Origin: Thermohahella caldifontis
Lineage (GTDB): Bacteria > Pseudomonadota > Gammaproteobacteria > Pseudomonadales > Oleiphilaceae
DNA: 64,000 bases
Reading direction: 5' to 3'
Assembly (NCBI RefSeq): GCF_041153465.1
Contig: NZ_CP154858.1
Location: 2,604,001-2,668,000 of the forward strand
The position numbers and the translations under genes are program-made. The notes beneath the pieces were generated by a model. That model had not been told where the DNA came from, ran no database searches, and saw nothing but the letters and a program-made list of their open reading frames with translations. Below are positions 8,562-17,022 of the stretch, in pieces (within the stretch, counting starts at the first letter, position 1; each line of letters opens with the position of its first letter).

Positions 8562-9673
8562 GTGTCCTTTTGTTGTGCCAGGATGGTGTGCAGCAGTGTC
8601 TTCACATCTTGGCGGATGCAGTCCGGGGCGTCAATGCGGGCCACATCGGCCACACTCAGCAACCAGTGGCGCAACTGCACGGTACGGCGCACCCGTGCGG
8701 TCAGATGCCAGTTGCCCTGAGCGTCCTTCGTCAGCGTCTGATCCGGGCTGATGGGGGAGTCGCGCAGGTCATCCAGCAGACCGGGCCGCAGGGTCCTGGA
8801 CGGGAAGGTGAGCCGGAGGGTGTAGAGATCCCGGTCGGCCGGATCCAGATACATCTCCATTTCGCCGGATTCCAGCCACTGGCGCAGGTTGAAGCCGGGG
8901 TCCACACGGGCACTGCCCGGTTCCAGCCAGGCGGAATGAATGCGGTGCACCAGGAAGGTCTGCAGGGTTTCACCGTCATCCTTGCGGGCCACCAGGTAGA
9001 GCTTGGGCAGGAGAATGGCCACACCGTACACATGCACGCGGTAGGTGCTCAGACCCCGGGCGCTGCGGTACTCGAAGCCGAGCATGCGACCCAGGATGAT
9101 GGCCCGGTAGAGGGTATCCAGTACCAGGGGATCATAGGGAGCCGCCTGCAGGGCATGCCCCCGCTGAAAGAACTCCACCGAGTCCTTGAGACGGCCGTAG
9201 TGATGCGGACGGAGACCTCGGTGGGCCTGACTGAGTCGCCGTTCCGCCTGTTCCAGAAACCAGGCCAGTTCATCCCGGGTGCCGGCAGGCAGGATGGGCG
9301 CCAGGTGCTTGCCGGTCATGCCCAGGGTCAGCGCCATGAAGGCCGGCATCCGCTCCCAGTCGAAACGCATGTCGGACCAGGGTTCCAGGGCCCAGTACAG
9401 GGTGCGGCGCGGGCCCTGTTCCACGGTGAGGCCGAAGGGGTTGTCCGGCTCGCCGTCCTCGTCCACTTCGCCGAGGAGAAAGTTCAGGTCGCGCTGAACC
9501 AGCCGCAGCGCGGCAGGCTCACTTGTTTCGTTGTCCACGTAGTCCGCATCCCGCAGGTGTTGAAGGATATCCCCTGTGGTACGTGGCACGCGGCTGCGCT
9601 TGAGGTAGTCGAGAATGGCCAGCCGGCGCAGAAAGGTCCGCATGAGGTTCGTCTTGCTTGTAGTGTTCGACAC
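8558..9673 (-). CDS. WYL-domain transcriptional regulator
   Basis: A 371-residue regulator with an N-terminal winged helix (residues about 10-75: FLRRLAILDYLKRSR, ILQHLRDADY, RLVQRDLNFLL) and a WYL domain (about 190-265, with ALQAAPYDPLVLDTLYRAI, FEYRSARG, YLVARKDDGETLQTFLVHRI). A WCX-like C-terminal extension follows. WYL proteins sense nucleic acids or nucleotide ligands and often control DNA-damage or phage-defence genes. The stop overlaps the start of the LemA/GIDE gene, which it may control. Upstream lies a short intergenic region shared with a divergent 47-codon gene. Confidence 0.87.
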   Translation of the reverse strand: MSNTTSKTNLMRTFLRRLAILDYLKRSRVPRTTGDILQHLRDADYVDNETSEPAALRLVQRDLNFLLGEVDEDGEPDNPFGLTVEQGPRRTLYWALEPWSDMRFDWERMPAFMALTLGMTGKHLAPILPAGTRDELAWFLEQAERRLSQAHRGLRPHHYGRLKDSVEFFQRGHALQAAPYDPLVLDTLYRAIILGRMLGFEYRSARGLSTYRVHVYGVAILLPKLYLVARKDDGETLQTFLVHRIHSAWLEPGSARVDPGFNLRQWLESGEMEMYLDPADRDLYTLRLTFPSRTLRPGLLDDLRDSPISPDQTLTKDAQGNWHLTARVRRTVQLRHWLLSVADVARIDAPDCIRQDVKTLLHTILAQQKDT

Positions 9674-9738
9674 ATTCTGTCGTTTTGGTGGGTAATCTGC
9701 AACCTGTCACAACGGGAATGCAACAGAGGAGACACCCC

Positions 9739-9882
9739 ATGTATCAGGTCAAGGCGATCAGCAAGAAAGGTACCCAGTTCCGCTTTCGTGTGCGGACAGG
9801 CAGCATTCAGGAGCTTCAGAACATGCTGGATGCGATATTCAGGGGGCGCGGCATGCGCATGGTGCTGGTGCAGCCGGTGTGA
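9739..9882 (+). CDS. Small hypothetical protein (47 residues)
   Basis: A compact 47-residue protein, MYQVKAISKKGTQFRFRVRT..., with no membrane segment and a basic first half followed by an amphipathic helix (IQELQNMLDAIFRGRGM) and a beta-like MRMVLVQPV end. GAGGAG lies 7 bases before the ATG, strong support for translation. It is divergent from the WYL regulator gene and convergent with the acetyltransferase-nitrilase gene. I do not recognise the family; size and shape would fit a small RNA- or protein-binding module, but that is speculation. Confidence 0.62.
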   Translation: MYQVKAISKKGTQFRFRVRTGSIQELQNMLDAIFRGRGMRMVLVQPV

Positions 9883-9892
9883 CGGCTGCACC
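9867..9892. other. 9-bp inverted repeat between convergent genes
   Basis: A perfect 9-bp stem (GGTGCAGCC / GGCTGCACC, 8-base loop) contains the stop codon of the 47-codon gene and lies 9 bases from the stop of the opposing gene. No U-tract follows on either strand, so it may act as a 3' end-stabilising hairpin or a factor-dependent terminator. Confidence 0.45.
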
Positions 9893-9900
9893 CGACGGGC

Positions 9901-11478
9901 TCAGCTTTCGTCTTCGTCCGGCAGCCAGACGATCTTGTACAGGTCGCGGCGCCGGTCCAGATAGTTGCGCACCGAGCCCTCGTTCTGCAGGCGCTGGAGC
10001 TTGTCCAGATCCACATCCACGATCAGCGTCATTTCCGTGTTGGGTGTGGTCTCGGCCATGACCGCATCATGCGGGAAGGCAAAGTCCGAGGGGGAGAACA
10101 CGGCTGACTGGGCGTACTGGATGTCCACATCGTCCACCTTGGGCAGGTTGCCACAACTTCCGGCTATGGCCACGTAGCACTCGTTCTCGATGGCGCGGGC
10201 CTGGGCACAGCGGCGAACCCGCAGGAAGCCGTTCTTGGTATCGGTCCAGAACGGGACCAGCAGGATCTGCACTTCCTTCTCGGAAAGCAGACGTGCCAGT
10301 TCGGGGAATTCCACATCGTAGCAGATGAGAATGCCCACGCGGCCGAAGTCCGTATCGAACACTTTCAGCTCGTCGCCGCCCTGCATGATCCAGTCACGCT
10401 TTTCATGGGGAGTGGGGTGAATCTTGTACTGGGCGTCGATGGTGCCGTCACGCTTGCACAGGTAGGCCACGTTGTAGAGCTGGCCATCCTCGATCACGGG
10501 CATGGAGCCGGCCACCACGTTGATGTTGTAGCTCACTGCCAGCCTGGAAATCTCATCCCGGATTTCCGCCGTGAAACCGGCCAGAAAACGGATGGCATCC
10601 ACCGAGGACTTGTGGGTGTCCAGCCCCATCAGCGGGGCGTTGAAAAACTCCGGGAAGACGGCCACATCACAACGGTAGTCGGACAGCGCATCAATGAAAT
10701 ACTCCACCTGCTGCAGGAACTCTCCCACGCTGCCCATTTCACGCATCTGCCACTGTACCAGTCCGACACGTGCGGTGGTTTTCTTGTTGCCGATCAGCTT
10801 GCGCTTGCTGGGATCGTAATAGATGTTGGTCCACTCCAGCAGCGTGGCAAACCCATGAGAGTCCGTGTCTTCAGGCAGGTAGCCCTTGAGCACCCGCTTG
10901 ACCTCAAAGTCGTTGGAGAGCTGAAAGGTCAGGATGGGATCGTAAATTTCCTTGCGCTTGACCGCTTCGATGTATTCATGGGGGGACATCTTGTCTGCGT
11001 AGTCCTTGTATCCCGGAATGCGCCCACCGGCCACGATGGCTCGCAGATTCAGGTTCCGGCACAGCTCCTTGCGCGCTTCGTACAGCCGGCGCCCGAGTCG
11101 CATTCCCCGGTATTCCGGATCCGCAAAGACATCCACACCGTAGAGGACATCACCGTTGGGATCATGGGTGGTGAGGTAAGCATCGCCGGTGATTTCATCG
11201 TAGGTATGGTCATCACCAAAGCGGTCGTAATCAACAATCACGGAAAAGGCTGCGGCCACCACCTTGCCGTTGTCTTCGATACAGATCTGCCCTTCGGGGA
11301 AGGCCTTGAGCATGGCCCGGTATGACTGGCGGGACCAGACACCGCCGAGAATCTCATAAACGCTGTTCATGATCCGGGCAATGTCATCGTAATCTTTCAG
11401 GCGCAGGTTACGCAGGCGCAGGTGGTGTTCATCGCCATCATCGTGAGTGGCGCTTTGAGGGGTATTTTCGGTTGTCAT
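9901..11478 (-). CDS. GNAT acetyltransferase / carbon-nitrogen hydrolase fusion
   Basis: A 525-residue two-domain protein. Residues about 20-210 form a GNAT acetyltransferase, including VDVFADPEYRGMRLGRRLYEARKELC with the acetyl-CoA-binding R/Q-x-x-G-x-G/A-like loop. Residues about 235-510 form a nitrilase-superfamily hydrolase with the catalytic Glu in VAVFPEFF, Lys in YKIHPTPHE and Cys in ILICYDVEFPE. This fusion recurs in proteobacteria and other phyla, but its substrates are unknown; an acylated amide or amine is a reasonable guess. It stands alone, convergent with the 47-codon gene, with 141 bp before the MATE gene. No signal peptide, so cytosolic. Confidence 0.93.
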   Translation of the reverse strand: MTTENTPQSATHDDGDEHHLRLRNLRLKDYDDIARIMNSVYEILGGVWSRQSYRAMLKAFPEGQICIEDNGKVVAAAFSVIVDYDRFGDDHTYDEITGDAYLTTHDPNGDVLYGVDVFADPEYRGMRLGRRLYEARKELCRNLNLRAIVAGGRIPGYKDYADKMSPHEYIEAVKRKEIYDPILTFQLSNDFEVKRVLKGYLPEDTDSHGFATLLEWTNIYYDPSKRKLIGNKKTTARVGLVQWQMREMGSVGEFLQQVEYFIDALSDYRCDVAVFPEFFNAPLMGLDTHKSSVDAIRFLAGFTAEIRDEISRLAVSYNINVVAGSMPVIEDGQLYNVAYLCKRDGTIDAQYKIHPTPHEKRDWIMQGGDELKVFDTDFGRVGILICYDVEFPELARLLSEKEVQILLVPFWTDTKNGFLRVRRCAQARAIENECYVAIAGSCGNLPKVDDVDIQYAQSAVFSPSDFAFPHDAVMAETTPNTEMTLIVDVDLDKLQRLQNEGSVRNYLDRRRDLYKIVWLPDEDES

Positions 11479-11619
11479 GTGATGTTCCGGATAGTTCGTG
11501 ACAGAATCGGACAGGTGTTCTGAATGCAGTGTATGCCAATGCGAAAAGAATACAAATGAGTGGATGCTTGACGTAAAGGTGAGGCTGTTCAGTCCTGAAG
11601 TGATAAAAGTATACCTGAT

Positions 11620-12990
11620 TCAGCGGTAAATGGCACTCAGCAACCGTGGCCTGACCCAGAACAGCGTGAACAGGCCGGCCAGTGTGTTGGCAGCCGCCAT
11701 GCCTGCAAAGGCACCATTCACCCCTGCGAACCAGATACCGGCCGAGACCAGCGGCAGGGCCAGCACCACCAGCCGGGCGGTCTGCAGCCCCATGGCTTTA
11801 AGGCCTTCACCCAGGCCATTGAAGATGGCGCCGGCCTGATAGACGCAGGCCAGCAACCCCCAGCTCCAGCCGATCCAGCGCAGGTAACGTACGATCAGTT
11901 CCGAGACCCCGGGATCGTCACTGAAGAAATGAGCCACCCAGGGGGCCGCCAGCCAGAGCAGGATGTAAAGCAGAGCCTGCCAGATGAGCAGTCCGCGCAG
12001 AGCCAGGCTGAGCGCCTCGTGCACGCGCTCAGGTTGTCCGGCCCCCATGTTCTGGGCGGTGATGGGCGGCAGTACACTGGAGACGGCCATGGAACCGATA
12101 AGCAACAGGGCTTCAACCCGGTTGCTGGCGCCCCAGGCAGCGACTGCCTCCACCCCGGTGCGGGCCAGCAGGGCAATGATGATGGCATTGGTGAGGGGGG
12201 CGAGCAGATTGGCCACGGCGGCCGGCATGCCGATGGCCAGGATGCGTCGCCACTGACTGAGCATCTCCGGTCCGGGTTGCGGGCGGCGCAGGAGGTCGCG
12301 GCGGTGAAGCTGGCGCACACCGGCGATGAGCGCCAGCAACCAGGACAGGATGCTGGCAATGGCGGCTCCCTGTATGCCCAGCTCCGGAAAGGGGCCGATG
12401 CCGAACATCAGCAGCGGATCCAGCACACCATTGGCCAGCCCCGCCAGTGCCATGATGATGCCCGGCGTGCGGGTATCTCCGGTAGCGCGCAGTGCACTGT
12501 TGCCGACCAGCGGCACCACCAGCAACGGCACGCCCAGAAACCAGGGCACCATGTAGGCCCGGATGAGTGCCAGCAGGGTGTCATCGGCACCCATGGCACG
12601 GAAGAGGGGCGTCAGCCACATCAGCCCCGTGGCCGAAAGCAGGGACACCAGCAGTACCGCCAGCAGCACACCATGGGTGGCAAAGCGACCGGCCGCTTCA
12701 TGGTTGCCCTGTCCGAGAGATCGACCCAGGGACGCAGACAGCCCCACCCCCAGCCCCATGGCCAGAGAGGTGATAACGAACGAGACCGGGAAGGTCATGC
12801 TCACCGCCGCCAGCTCGTGGGTGCCCATCTGGGCAATCCACCAGGTATCCACCAGATTGAAGAACAGGATGGCCACGATGCCGGCAACCATGGGGCCGGT
12901 CATGCGCCGCATCACCTCGGCAACAGGCCGGGTCAGCAGTCCGTGACGGTCACCCCTTGCGCTGGGCACGCAGAAATGTCCATGGCTCAA
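11620..12990 (-). CDS. MATE-family efflux transporter
   Basis: A 12-helix multidrug and toxin extrusion protein of about 456 residues. The fold is clear from MRRMTGPMVAGIVAILFFNLVDTWWIAQMGT, the conserved ALRATGDTRTPGI segment after helix 5, and the second-half repeat starting MPAAVANLLAPLTNAI with MGAGQPERV. Such transporters export cationic drugs or metabolites using Na+ or H+ gradients. The start is uncertain: the frame opens with TTG at 12990, 41 bases inside the upstream spermidine-synthase-like gene, with no ribosome site. Alternatives are GTG at 12969, GTG at 12915 or ATG at 12912, the last leaving a very short N-terminus. The overlap suggests co-transcription. Confidence 0.9.
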   Translation of the reverse strand: MSHGHFCVPSARGDRHGLLTRPVAEVMRRMTGPMVAGIVAILFFNLVDTWWIAQMGTHELAAVSMTFPVSFVITSLAMGLGVGLSASLGRSLGQGNHEAAGRFATHGVLLAVLLVSLLSATGLMWLTPLFRAMGADDTLLALIRAYMVPWFLGVPLLVVPLVGNSALRATGDTRTPGIIMALAGLANGVLDPLLMFGIGPFPELGIQGAAIASILSWLLALIAGVRQLHRRDLLRRPQPGPEMLSQWRRILAIGMPAAVANLLAPLTNAIIIALLARTGVEAVAAWGASNRVEALLLIGSMAVSSVLPPITAQNMGAGQPERVHEALSLALRGLLIWQALLYILLWLAAPWVAHFFSDDPGVSELIVRYLRWIGWSWGLLACVYQAGAIFNGLGEGLKAMGLQTARLVVLALPLVSAGIWFAGVNGAFAGMAAANTLAGLFTLFWVRPRLLSAIYR

Positions 12991-13690
12991 GGAAGGAGGG
13001 CACCAGGGCCGTATGGGTCTGTATGGCGGTGAAGTCCTGCTCCAGCGCCTTCCCGATGAAACTCAGCCAGGCATCATGCCGGGCCAGATCGTCGGATGAG
13101 TAGCCCTGTCCACAGCACTGCATGGTCAGCACACCACCGGGACGCAATGCGTTGGCAATGCGCTGCAGTGTTTCCTGCACAAACGCTTCACGTGTCTGAC
13201 CTTCACGGACCGGATTCATGGTCAGATCATAGATGAGCGCATCCAGGCCGCGGGCCGAATCCAGCCAGGCGAAGGCATCGCCATTGATGACACTGGCCTC
13301 CGGGGCGTTATCGATCCGGTTCCAGTGATGAGGGAATGCCTTGCGGCAGAGACCTGTCACCACCTCATCAATATCAATCATCACCACTTCCGAGAGCGGA
13401 CGGCCCAGGCGCCTCGTGTGCCCGACAAGCGTCGCCAGTACGCCTCCGTCGCCGCCTCCCAATATGCCAACCCGTGTCAGCCGGTCGAGGGGCAGGACAG
13501 GGGCAACCAGAATCTCGTCATAAATGCTATCGGCAGTGGAATACTGGAGATCATCATCCAGAATGAGCTGTTCGCCGAAAAGGGGGTGGCGGGCGAGCTT
13601 GATATCCTGCCAGCGGCTTTTTTCATGATGCCAGACCTGAGAATCCGCCAGAGCAGGGTCAGTAAACTTGAATGGGCTGTGATTCGACAT
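12950..13690 (-). CDS. Spermidine-synthase-like aminopropyltransferase
   Basis: A 246-residue Rossmann-fold enzyme of the spermidine/spermine synthase family. The N-terminus has the beta region (QDIKLARHPLFGEQLILDDDLQYSTADSIYDE), followed by VGILGGGDGGVL, the aminopropyl-donor loop, and an acidic MIDIDEVVTGLC motif. The expected catalytic region reads IYDLTMNP rather than the classical DSTDP-like motif, so it may use a different acceptor or not be a true polyamine synthase. It is shorter than E. coli SpeE (288 residues). The MATE gene overlaps its 3' end; export or synthesis of a polyamine-like compound would be a reasonable joint role. It diverges from dctB with a 57-bp gap. Confidence 0.85.
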   Translation of the reverse strand: MSNHSPFKFTDPALADSQVWHHEKSRWQDIKLARHPLFGEQLILDDDLQYSTADSIYDEILVAPVLPLDRLTRVGILGGGDGGVLATLVGHTRRLGRPLSEVVMIDIDEVVTGLCRKAFPHHWNRIDNAPEASVINGDAFAWLDSARGLDALIYDLTMNPVREGQTREAFVQETLQRIANALRPGGVLTMQCCGQGYSSDDLARHDAWLSFIGKALEQDFTAIQTHTALVPSFLEPWTFLRAQRKG

Positions 13691-13747
13691 GGTCTCCCAC
13701 AGAGGTTGAATGGTCGCGACAGATGCAAAGCTGCTAGACTAACGCGA

Positions 13748-15619
13748 ATGAACCCGTTTTTCCATGCCGGACAGCCCGTATCCTGGAAGCGCGCCCTGTT
13801 GTGGGGCGGGCTTGTGTTGGCGAGCGCCCTGCTGCTGGTCGGGTTGGCGGAGCAGTGGGCGTCACGCAGCGCTTACCGGGGTCTTGAGCTGCGCACGGCC
13901 GATGAGCTGCGGCGCACCGTGCTCGAGCTGGAAGGCGTTCTGGCGCGTTATGCGCCCATTCCGCGGATGCTGGCGCTGGATCCGCGGCTGAGGCAGTTGC
14001 TATCCGATCCCACCAACCGGGCCATGCAGGCCCACATCAACCGCTTTCTGGAGAGTACCGCCCACGTCATCGACGCGTCCGACATCTATCTGCTGGATGC
14101 GGAGGGCACGACCCTGGCCGCCAGCAACTGGAACCTGCCGCGCAGCTTCATCGGCCAGAACTACAGTTTCAGGCCCTATTTTACCGAGGCCATGAGCGGG
14201 CGCGCCGGACGCTACTTTGCCCTCGGCATCGCATCGGGTCAGCGGGGTTACTACTTTTCCTGGCCGGTCTCCGAGGGTGACGACATTGTCGGTGTCGTGG
14301 TGGTGAAAATCCCGCTGGAAGGGATTGAAGCGCGCTGGCAAACCCCATACGGCTCCGGTGACCGGGTGGTGCGGGTGGTGGATGACTACGGGGTGGTGGT
14401 CCTGTCCACCCGGGCCGAGTGGCGACTGCGTGCCACCCGTCCGCTGTCGGATGCCGGGAAGGCCGAGCTGAAGGCGGAACGGCGCTATCCGGTGGATCGG
14501 CTGGAAAGGCTGGCGATGATCACCCTGCCGTTACCGGACGGGCTGGACACGGCACGGACCCAACTGGTCGCCCTCCCGGGAGGGGGGCGCAATCAGCGCT
14601 GGCTCATGCAGACGGCAGATATGCCCGTAGCCGGCTGGCAGGTGCAGGTGCTGCAGCCGCTGTCCGCGGCGAGACGGGAAATCAGCAGCGCCGTCTGGTT
14701 TACGCTGACACTGGTGCTGACGATTGTCCTGCTGGGCTTGCTGCTGCTGGAGCGTTACCGCCGGGCCCGGGTACTGGAACAGGCCCGCAACGACCTGGAA
14801 AAACGGGTGGCAGAGCGAACCGCGGATCTGACCCGCACCAACCTCCAGCTGCGTGAGGAAATTGACGAGCGCCACCGGGCCGAAGCGGCACTCCGGCAGG
14901 CGCAGGAAGAGCTGATCCAGACGGCCAAGCTGGCCGTTCTCGGTCAGCTTTCTGCCGGCATCAACCACGAGATCAATCAGCCGCTGACCGCCATTCGCAA
15001 CTACGCGCAGAACGCCCTGCGCTTTCAGGCCCGGGGCGAGGCGGAAATGGTGCGGAGCAATCTGGAAGAGATTCTCGCCCTGAGTGATCATATTTCCCGG
15101 ATCGTGGCCCAGCTCAAGGTCTTTGCCCGCAAGAGCGACGGCACGCTGGCACCGGTGCCGGTCAGGGGCGCCGTGGAAGCCGCGCTGCGGATCGTGGAAC
15201 CGCAGTGTCACAGCCTCGGCCTGGCGGTGACAGTGGCCGGTCTTGAGGACAGTGACTATGTCATGGGCGATCTGGTGCGGCTGGAGCAGATTCTGGTCAA
15301 CCTCCTGACCAACGCCCTGCAGGCCGTGAGTGGCCGGTCCGGCGGGGCGGTCTGGCTGGACGTGGCAAGAACCCGGGATCAGGTGTGCCTCAGGGTGCGC
15401 GACAATGGTGAAGGCATCGAACCCGGCAAGGAAGAACTGATCTTCGAGCCCTTCTACACCACCAAGGGCGTCTCGCAGGGGCTCGGGCTGGGGCTGGCCA
15501 TTTCCCGGCGGATCGCCGAATCCATGCAGGGCAGCCTGCGGGCCTTCAACAATCCGGACGGCGGGGCCTGCTTCGAGCTCTGTCTCAAACGTTTCGATAC
15601 GGAGAGCCACACAACATGA
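13748..15619 (+). CDS. dctB: C4-dicarboxylate-type sensor histidine kinase DctB
   Basis: A 623-residue membrane sensor kinase. It has one N-terminal helix (about 14-34), a periplasmic double-Cache-like sensor (about 45-300, with LLDAEGTTLAASNWN and IGQNYSFRPYF, hallmarks of DctB), a second helix (about 315-340) and a coiled linker (RVAERTADLTRTNLQLREEI). The kinase core has the H-box LSAGINHEINQPLTAIRNYA, N-box LLTNALQA, and G-boxes DNGEGI and GLGLGLAISRR. The ATG at 13748 is where homologous sequence begins; upstream in-frame sequence is antisense to the aminopropyltransferase gene. It overlaps dctD by 4 bases. In characterised systems this pair activates sigma-54-dependent dctA or TRAP transporters; none is in the window. 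Confidence 0.93.
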   Translation: MNPFFHAGQPVSWKRALLWGGLVLASALLLVGLAEQWASRSAYRGLELRTADELRRTVLELEGVLARYAPIPRMLALDPRLRQLLSDPTNRAMQAHINRFLESTAHVIDASDIYLLDAEGTTLAASNWNLPRSFIGQNYSFRPYFTEAMSGRAGRYFALGIASGQRGYYFSWPVSEGDDIVGVVVVKIPLEGIEARWQTPYGSGDRVVRVVDDYGVVVLSTRAEWRLRATRPLSDAGKAELKAERRYPVDRLERLAMITLPLPDGLDTARTQLVALPGGGRNQRWLMQTADMPVAGWQVQVLQPLSAARREISSAVWFTLTLVLTIVLLGLLLLERYRRARVLEQARNDLEKRVAERTADLTRTNLQLREEIDERHRAEAALRQAQEELIQTAKLAVLGQLSAGINHEINQPLTAIRNYAQNALRFQARGEAEMVRSNLEEILALSDHISRIVAQLKVFARKSDGTLAPVPVRGAVEAALRIVEPQCHSLGLAVTVAGLEDSDYVMGDLVRLEQILVNLLTNALQAVSGRSGGAVWLDVARTRDQVCLRVRDNGEGIEPGKEELIFEPFYTTKGVSQGLGLGLAISRRIAESMQGSLRAFNNPDGGACFELCLKRFDTESHTT

Positions 15620-17022
15620 CGCCACAGGACGCGCCGCAGGGAGAAGTCATTTTCATTGATGATGACGCCCCCATCCGCAAGGCCGTACAGCAGACCCTGA
15701 TGCTGGAGGGCTGGTCAACGCGCACCTTCGGTCAGCCTCAGGAGGCCCTCAGGCAGATCAACCGGGACTGGCGCGGTGTGGTGGTCACGGATCTGAGCAT
15801 GCCGGACATGGACGGCATGGCGGTTCTGGAAGCGGTTGCGCAAACGGACGGGGAAATCCCCGTGATTCTGGTGACCGGCCACGGCGACATATCCGTGGCG
15901 GTGGAGGCCATGCGCCGGGGTGCCTACGACTTCATTGAAAAGCCGTTTACCAACGAGCGCCTGGTGGATACGGTGCGCCGTGCCCTGGAAAAGCGCAACA
16001 TGGCGCTGGAAATCCGCGCGCTGCGGCAGGAACTGCGCTTGCAGAACGCACCCGGCCCGCGTTTGCTCGGCAACTCGCCGGCCATCCGGCGGCTGAGGCG
16101 CACCCTGCACGCCATTCTCGACATGCCCGCCGATGTACTGCTGCATGGCGAGACCGGTACCGGCAAGGATCTCATCGCCCGGTATCTGCATGAACACAGC
16201 CAGCGCCGCGAACACAACTTCGTGGCCATCAACTGCGGTGCCGTGCCGGAAAATCTGATCGAGAGCGAACTGTTCGGTCATGAAGCCGGCGCCTTCACCG
16301 GGGCGGACAAGGTGCGTATCGGCAAATTCGAGCATGCCAATGGCGGCACCCTGTTCCTTGATGAAATCGAGAGCATGCCCCTGGCCCTGCAGGTCCGCCT
16401 GCTCCGGGTGCTGGAAGAGCGGCAGGTGGAGAGGCTGGGCTCCAACCGGCTCATCCCGCTGGATATCCGCGTGATCGCCGCCACCAAGGCAGATCTGAGA
16501 CAACTCGCCGACGAGGGCCGGTTCCGGGCCGACCTGTATTACCGCCTGAACACCGTGAGCGTGGACATCCCGCCCCTGCGCGAGCGCCCGGAAGATATCC
16601 CGCTGCTGTTCGAGCATTTTTCCGTGATTGCATCGGCCCGCTTTCAGCGTGAAATGGTGCCCCTGAGTGTACCGCAGATGCAGCGTCTGCTGGCCCATGA
16701 CTGGCCGGGCAATGTGCGGGAGCTGCGCAACCTGGCCGAACGCTATGTGCTGATGGGAGATGAGGCGCTGAATGACCTGGAAGGGGGCGCCTGGCCAAGA
16801 TCCGGTGATGCCCAGCAGACCCTGCCGGAACGGGTCGAATGGTTCGAGCAGAGCATCATCCGGGACGCCATGCGCCGCCATCGGGGTGTGATCAAGGACG
16901 TGATGGTGGAACTGGGGCTGCCGCGCAAGACACTGTACGACAAACTGGCCAAGTACGGGATCAGGCGCCAGGACTTTCTGGCTGCCCCGGATGATCCAGC
17001 GGCACCTCCCGGGCCGGGCTGA
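15616..17022 (+). CDS. dctD: Sigma-54-dependent response regulator DctD
   Basis: A 468-residue NtrC-family activator. Residues about 10-125 are the receiver, with phosphoacceptor Asp in VVVTDLSMPDMDG and Lys in FIEKPF. Residues about 150-380 are the AAA+ domain, with Walker A GETGTGKD, the sigma-54 contact loop GAFTGA, Walker B TLFLDEIES and arginine-finger region FRADLYYRLN. The C-terminus holds a FIS-type helix-turn-helix (VMVELGLPRKTLYDKLAKYGI). ATGA overlap with dctB shows co-translation. The last 62 bases overlap the 3' end of the convergent NMT1-GGDEF gene, so transcription of the two may interfere. Confidence 0.94.
   Translation: MTPQDAPQGEVIFIDDDAPIRKAVQQTLMLEGWSTRTFGQPQEALRQINRDWRGVVVTDLSMPDMDGMAVLEAVAQTDGEIPVILVTGHGDISVAVEAMRRGAYDFIEKPFTNERLVDTVRRALEKRNMALEIRALRQELRLQNAPGPRLLGNSPAIRRLRRTLHAILDMPADVLLHGETGTGKDLIARYLHEHSQRREHNFVAINCGAVPENLIESELFGHEAGAFTGADKVRIGKFEHANGGTLFLDEIESMPLALQVRLLRVLEERQVERLGSNRLIPLDIRVIAATKADLRQLADEGRFRADLYYRLNTVSVDIPPLRERPEDIPLLFEHFSVIASARFQREMVPLSVPQMQRLLAHDWPGNVRELRNLAERYVLMGDEALNDLEGGAWPRSGDAQQTLPERVEWFEQSIIRDAMRRHRGVIKDVMVELGLPRKTLYDKLAKYGIRRQDFLAAPDDPAAPPGPG

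Noticed and set aside
13325..13747. Upstream extension of the dctB frame
   Set aside because: It is antisense to the aminopropyltransferase gene and not DctB-like; the ATG at 13748 starts the conserved protein.
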